Under the pieces are notes generated by a model, which saw only the letters and a program-made list of their open reading frames with translations, had not been told where the DNA came from and ran no database searches. From Hyphochytrium catenoides (Eukaryota > Sar > Hyphochytriomycetes > Hyphochytriales > Hyphochytriaceae): DNA of 36,197 bases. This document shows positions 32,501 to 36,197 of the stretch, one piece after another; within the stretch, counting starts at the first letter, position 1, and the number at the start of each line of letters is the position of its first letter. The stretch is from NCBI GenBank assembly GCA_900088475.1, contig FLMG01000464.1, forward strand, positions 1-36,197. The letters run 5' to 3'. Position numbers and translations under genes: made by a program.

Positions 32501-35071
32501 CATCGCAGAAATGTACGCGGTTCATGGTGAGAGAAAGACAAGAACAACGAGAAAGGCAGGATAAGAGGTTCTCTCTGGGATTCTACTGGCGCTCACGTTA
32601 TAGGCGAACAGCCTTATCAAGAAGAGAAACGGTTAAGAGCACAGAGGAAACTTTTCTACTCTGGTACCTTCTCTACGTTCTGAGTCCTGCCATACGCGGT
32701 GAGCAGGACATTGTAGGTGACACGGGTAGGTTGGATCCCCTCTGCCAGCATCTCCTGAATGAGCTCGTTTACGCGCTCCGGTTGGAGCCCCTGATGGAAG
32801 TGCCCGAACAGCATTTAAAAGAGAGACTTTCGTAAGTGCCGAGCAAGTTCAAGCTAGATCTGGCCAAGACGTAAGACCAGGGAAGGAAAGTCCATTGCGG
32901 TGCCGCAAGGGTGACTTTGCCATACAAAGGACCAAGGAGTTATAGCATCAAGAAGACGTACACGAAAGAAAACACGCAGGAAGGTTGAGCCCGCAGGCAT
33001 TCTAAAGAAGAACAACTCCTTCCTCTCCTCTCCTCTGTCGTCTTCCTTACATGTGAGTAGGCCTCCATCAGCGCGTGGTATGCGAATACCGTTCGCGGCA
33101 CCTGGACATTGCAAGAAGCAGGAGCAACAGAGCAAGAGTTTAGAATTGGAAACTAACTCTTGTAGGAACCCAAAGTAGTGCTTCGCAGGGACAGACAGAG
33201 AGACAGACGGAGAGGCACAGAGACACGGAGAGAGAAAAGATAGAGAAAGAGACTCAAGCAGAGGAGGAAAAGCGATAATCGGGCAGCTGTCTATTTTAAT
33301 GCTTAATGGAGAGGAGCAACGGTGGAAATATGTGTAAAGGGAGAGACAAAGCGACCTTCAGTTCCTTCATAGTGGCAAACGCGGACTCTGCGACCTGCAG
33401 TAGTCCCGCCCGGCCGTACGCAAGCATCACCTCTGTAAAGGTTCTTTTAGACGCTCTGATAGAGTTTCCTTGCATCTCGTGCAGCAGAGTTTTGATCTAA
33501 CCAATGAGCGAGTCAGACAATCTCGCATTGTATGAGATATGGGAGAGTGGAAAATGACTAGGGATGGTGAGAGATGATTGTCGTAAGATAAGGATGCGCA
33601 GGATAAAAGGACGTATATAGTGGCATGCTTGCCGAAATGTAGAACAGATTCCGAGTAGATTGAGAGTGGCGCGGTAAGGAGATAGAAAGAGAGAGAGAGA
33701 ACAGAGAAAGCAGAGAGTAAGAGGAAGAGAGACAAGGTGAGCGAGAGACAAAGAGGGAGCGGTCGATCAAGAGAGAAGAGAGAAAGAGGGATTGGAGGAC
33801 AACTGGAAGTAATCGGACTAGCGGGGACCAGATAGGGTCAAAGGTAGAAACAGAGACGTACCTTTCCGAACTTCTTTCTCTCCCCGTAGCCGTGTAGCAA
33901 GACGGAATAGGTCGTCTCGGTGGGCCGACAACCTGCAATGTCAAGTGAGTCAAGTGCGTAGGAGAGATAAGGAAAGAAGCGTCATGGGAGAGGGAGGACA
34001 GGAACTAAGGACGATCGGGCAGAGACGGGAACAATGGCGATATGGGGTCATATTGCGCATGGATCACCGCTCAGAGATCTTTTAGATCTCTCTCTCTGTC
34101 TCTCCCTCTCTGTTTCTCTCTCTCTGTGTGCTCTCTCCTTACGTCTTGTTGCATCTTCTGTTCATCGTATTTCTCGCTCTTTGTTTCGCTCAACATCATC
34201 TAGCCTGGTCCTCTTCTCCCTCTCTCCCCGCTCCCCTCCTTCTCTCTCTCTCTCTCTGCGTGTCCCTCCCGCTTCCCCTCTCTTTATTCTACCACCATTT
34301 TTCATTCTCTCTGAACTCTCCCGCATCCCCTTCTCTCCATCGGTGCCTCTACTCGTTCCAGTGCGCAACTCTCTTCACTTTGGCTGATTTACCTTCTTTC
34401 ATCATGGTCCTCAACGCGCTCTCTGCCTCTTCCATCTTCCCTTTCCTGACACAGGCGTGTATCCAGGAAGTATAATGGAAGACATTGGGTGGCACTCCTT
34501 TGTCTCTCATCTCCTCCAGCATCCGCCGCGCAATGCGAGCATTGCCTCTCTCCGCGAAGGACGTGATACTCGCCAGATACTCCCGCTGAAGGCGCGGCAC
34601 GTTGGAAGAGCTGTGAGAAAGAGTTCAAAAGAGAGGGGAGCGGACCAGGGCAGCGGCGTGAGGGGGCAAATAAAGGACTGGACAAGAAGGGACCCCAACC
34701 CGAGTACATGGCAGCCAGAACGCTACAAGGGAGACAGAGAGAAGGAGAGGAACAGAGAGAGAAGGAGACAGAGAGAGAAGAAGAGAAAATGCAGCAGGCT
34801 GGCCCGCAGAATTTTGGTAGGTGGGAGGGATAACTACATAGATTCTTAGAGCCTGTGGGGGAGTGACTGGGAGAGAGAGACACACATACTCACACAAACA
34901 CTAGTAAACTAGTAACGCAGAGCGAGAGAGACAGGAGGAGGAAGGAGAAGATAGCGAGAGATTACTCTCGAGGCACCGCAGGTAAAGGATAAAGTGAGGG
35001 TATGACTAGCTGCGTTGCGCTGCCAGCAGGAGACTGACAGGGTGAGAGCAGCTTCGAGGGTGCTCCGGAGA

Positions 35072-35125
<54 letters not shown>

Positions 35126-35429
35126 CAGAGAGCGAGAGCGAGAGAGAGAGAGAGAGGGCTAGAAAGCCAAAGACGATCAAGAGAGCAACAGCGACAGCAA
35201 GAGCGAAAAAGAATAGTGGTTCTTAGGTATGGGCTGACCTATTCTCATCCCCTTCTATCTTCCCATTCCCCTTGTCGGGCCGGACTGATAGTTTCTGATC
35301 CCAGGAAATGGACCGCTGGCCCTGCCTCTCCCCTCTGTGCCCTGCCTCCAAGACAGAGAGCGCTCGGTGCTGCTGTGAGAGTGGAGCAGATGGAGATGAG
35401 AGTCTCCTGAGAAAAGAGAGAGGGGCCAT
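29574..35429 (-). CDS. Pentatricopeptide repeat (PPR) protein, probably mitochondrial
   Basis: Organellar RNA-binding protein of the PPR family; its RNA target cannot be inferred. Fourteen exons in transcription order: 35429-35239, 35019-34966, 34610-34393, 33932-33862, 33496-33356, 33101-33051, 32790-32668, 32496-32379, 32256-32096, 31804-31562, 31271-31134, 30947-30676, 30536-30008, 29855-29574; 2592 nt, 863 aa, in frame. The N-terminus MAPLSFLRRLSSPSAPLSQQ is an Arg/Ser/Leu-rich presequence. From about residue 80 degenerate ~35-residue repeats follow, for example TRVTYNVLLTAYGRTQNVEK and TVFAYHALMEAYSHGLQPER. The second half is more diverged, with a charged insertion (EQEEAERDGKRDEGHSG) in exon 13 and a coiled, Lys/Glu-rich end (KIEKMERKLAFAEKE). 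No DYW, E, SMR or RNase domain is seen. Exons 1-2 and the exon 6, 10 and 12 junctions are the least certain. Confidence 0.88.
34085..34260 (+). repeat. CT-rich tract within a PPR intron
   Basis: Impure TCTCTC runs on + (purine-rich on the coding strand) inside the intron between PPR exons 3 and 4. It accounts for the long Leu/Ser-rich frames on + at 34034-34475, which are not genes. Confidence 0.8.
34733..34785 (+). repeat. GA-rich tract within a PPR intron
   Basis: Impure GAGAGA/AAGGAGA run between PPR exons 2 and 3; pyrimidine-rich on the coding strand. Confidence 0.75.
35074..35157 (+). repeat. (GA)n microsatellite within first PPR intron
   Basis: About 50 bases of perfect (AG)n (35074-35123) are followed by a second run (35135-35157) after a short interruption. 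It lies just upstream, on the coding strand, of PPR exon 2. Arg-Glu repeat peptides predicted here are artefacts. Confidence 0.9.
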
Positions 35430-36197
35430 ATTAGGGGAGAGGAAAGAGAGAGCTCCTGCGATTAGCTTATTGCTCTCTATAGGAAGAGCACTCTCTCTTG
35501 CTCCGCGGCGTTGGACTTCAGAAGAGAGCCATCGCAGGAATAGACGGTTCTACTCTTCCGTGCTGCTGCCTGTTATGCGTGTTGACTCTGTCTGCTGGGC
35601 TGCAGATTTTGAAGAGAAAGGGGCCCAGCCATTAAGAAGCGAAGGCTTGTTGAGCAGCAAAGGAAGGCTGGAGATGTTGGCGACAATCAACAGCAGAGCG
35701 AGGAACAGTGACGGGGAGAAATAGTTGTGAAGAGAGAGAGAGAGAGAGAGAAGAGACATTGGGGCGTGATGACTGATGAAGCAAGAGAGAGAAAGAAGAG
35801 AGAGAGAGAAGAGAAGAGAGGTGAGAGACAGACAAGAAAGTAACTTTTGGGGATAAATGGCGTTGGGTGGTCGTCCGAGGAGAGATGCTGTTTTGCCTCC
35901 ACATAATAAACTTCCGCGACCTGATCCTACTCCCCCTTAGCCTTTTATACCTTGGGCAGAAGACTGATTTGACCTCAACATCAGCCGATACGAAGCCGCA
36001 AACTGTGGCATGTTAACATTGTGAGTTATCCTAAACATCCGCCGGCCTCTTGATCCTCACATAGATAAGCCTTTCGTTTATGCCCCTAACAAACTCCGCC
36101 CCTGCCCTAAAGCTTTGTTGCTCAAATCTTTTTGTCAAGATGAAGCGGAGCTCGAGAAGGGAGAGAGAGCCAGTGAGAGAGAGAGAGACAGAGAGAG
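35430..36197. repeat. GA-rich region upstream of the PPR gene
   Basis: Impure (GA)n runs at about 35735-35820 and at the window end (36158-36197) flank ordinary sequence. This should include the PPR promoter and 5' UTR. No recognisable gene is present on either strand; the small frames are driven by Ser/Leu or Arg/Glu low complexity. Confidence 0.6.

Noticed and set aside
33427-33953. Hydrophobic Ser/Leu-rich frames on - suggesting membrane proteins
   Set aside because: They run across PPR introns with pyrimidine-rich coding-strand sequence; the real exons at 33356-33496 and 33862-33932 are in PPR frame.
35015-35410. Arg-Glu-rich frame on + opposite the PPR 5' end
   Set aside because: It arises from a (GA)n run inside the first PPR intron and reads antisense to a supported exon.
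1-36197. tRNA, rRNA, CRISPR or transposon genes
   Set aside because: I saw no cloverleaf-like sequence, direct-repeat array, transposase or reverse-transcriptase motif, or terminal inverted repeats anywhere in the window.

Overview
The window is nuclear DNA from an intron-rich eukaryote. Six protein genes can be assembled. All six are split by canonical GT...AG introns, mostly 59-350 nt long, and several acceptors have a TACTAAY-like branch point 20-30 nt upstream. For every gene I followed the reading frame through all splice junctions, and each total comes out an exact multiple of three. Together these features point to a free-living, probably alga-like protist: a bacterial-type N-acetylglutamate synthase, an EF-hand/EML protein and cyclic-nucleotide phosphodiesterase typical of ciliated cells, a PPR protein, about 7-8 introns per gene or more, and abundant GA/CT microsatellites. 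A cryptophyte, chlorarachniophyte or other SAR lineage would fit, but I cannot name a species.

Layout: (1) 1-665, GA-rich leader and upstream sequence. (2) 666-3153 (+), amino-acid N-acetyltransferase (NAGS), 7 exons, 526 aa. (3) 18059-3582 (-), a giant EF-hand plus triple EML-type WD40 protein, 46 exons, 2259 aa. (4) 18060-21890, a 3.8 kb stretch with no recognisable gene; it holds a ~135-bp period tandem duplication, a CT microsatellite and a 32-base assembly gap. (5) 21891-25169 (+), class I 3',5'-cyclic nucleotide phosphodiesterase, 10 exons, 653 aa. (6) 27631-25861 (-), a 507-aa protein resembling the C-terminal region of FBXO15, 3 exons, no visible F-box. (7) 28254-29303 (+), V-type H+-ATPase subunit F, 5 exons, 118 aa. 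(8) 35429-29574 (-), PPR protein with a mitochondrial-type presequence, 14 exons, 863 aa. (9) 35430-36197, GA-rich sequence without a gene.

The genes alternate strictly + - + - + -, so every neighbouring pair is either convergent (gaps 428, 691 and 270 bp) or divergent (3.8 kb and 622 bp). Nothing suggests an operon or one shared pathway. They cover arginine biosynthesis, Ca2+/microtubule scaffolding, cyclic-nucleotide signalling, vacuolar acidification and organellar RNA metabolism. The most unusual protein is the EF-hand/EML one, which joins a probable N-myristoylation signal, three EF-hand loops and three complete HELP-WD40 modules in one polypeptide. The EML protein and the phosphodiesterase are divergently placed signalling genes, which is only a positional observation.
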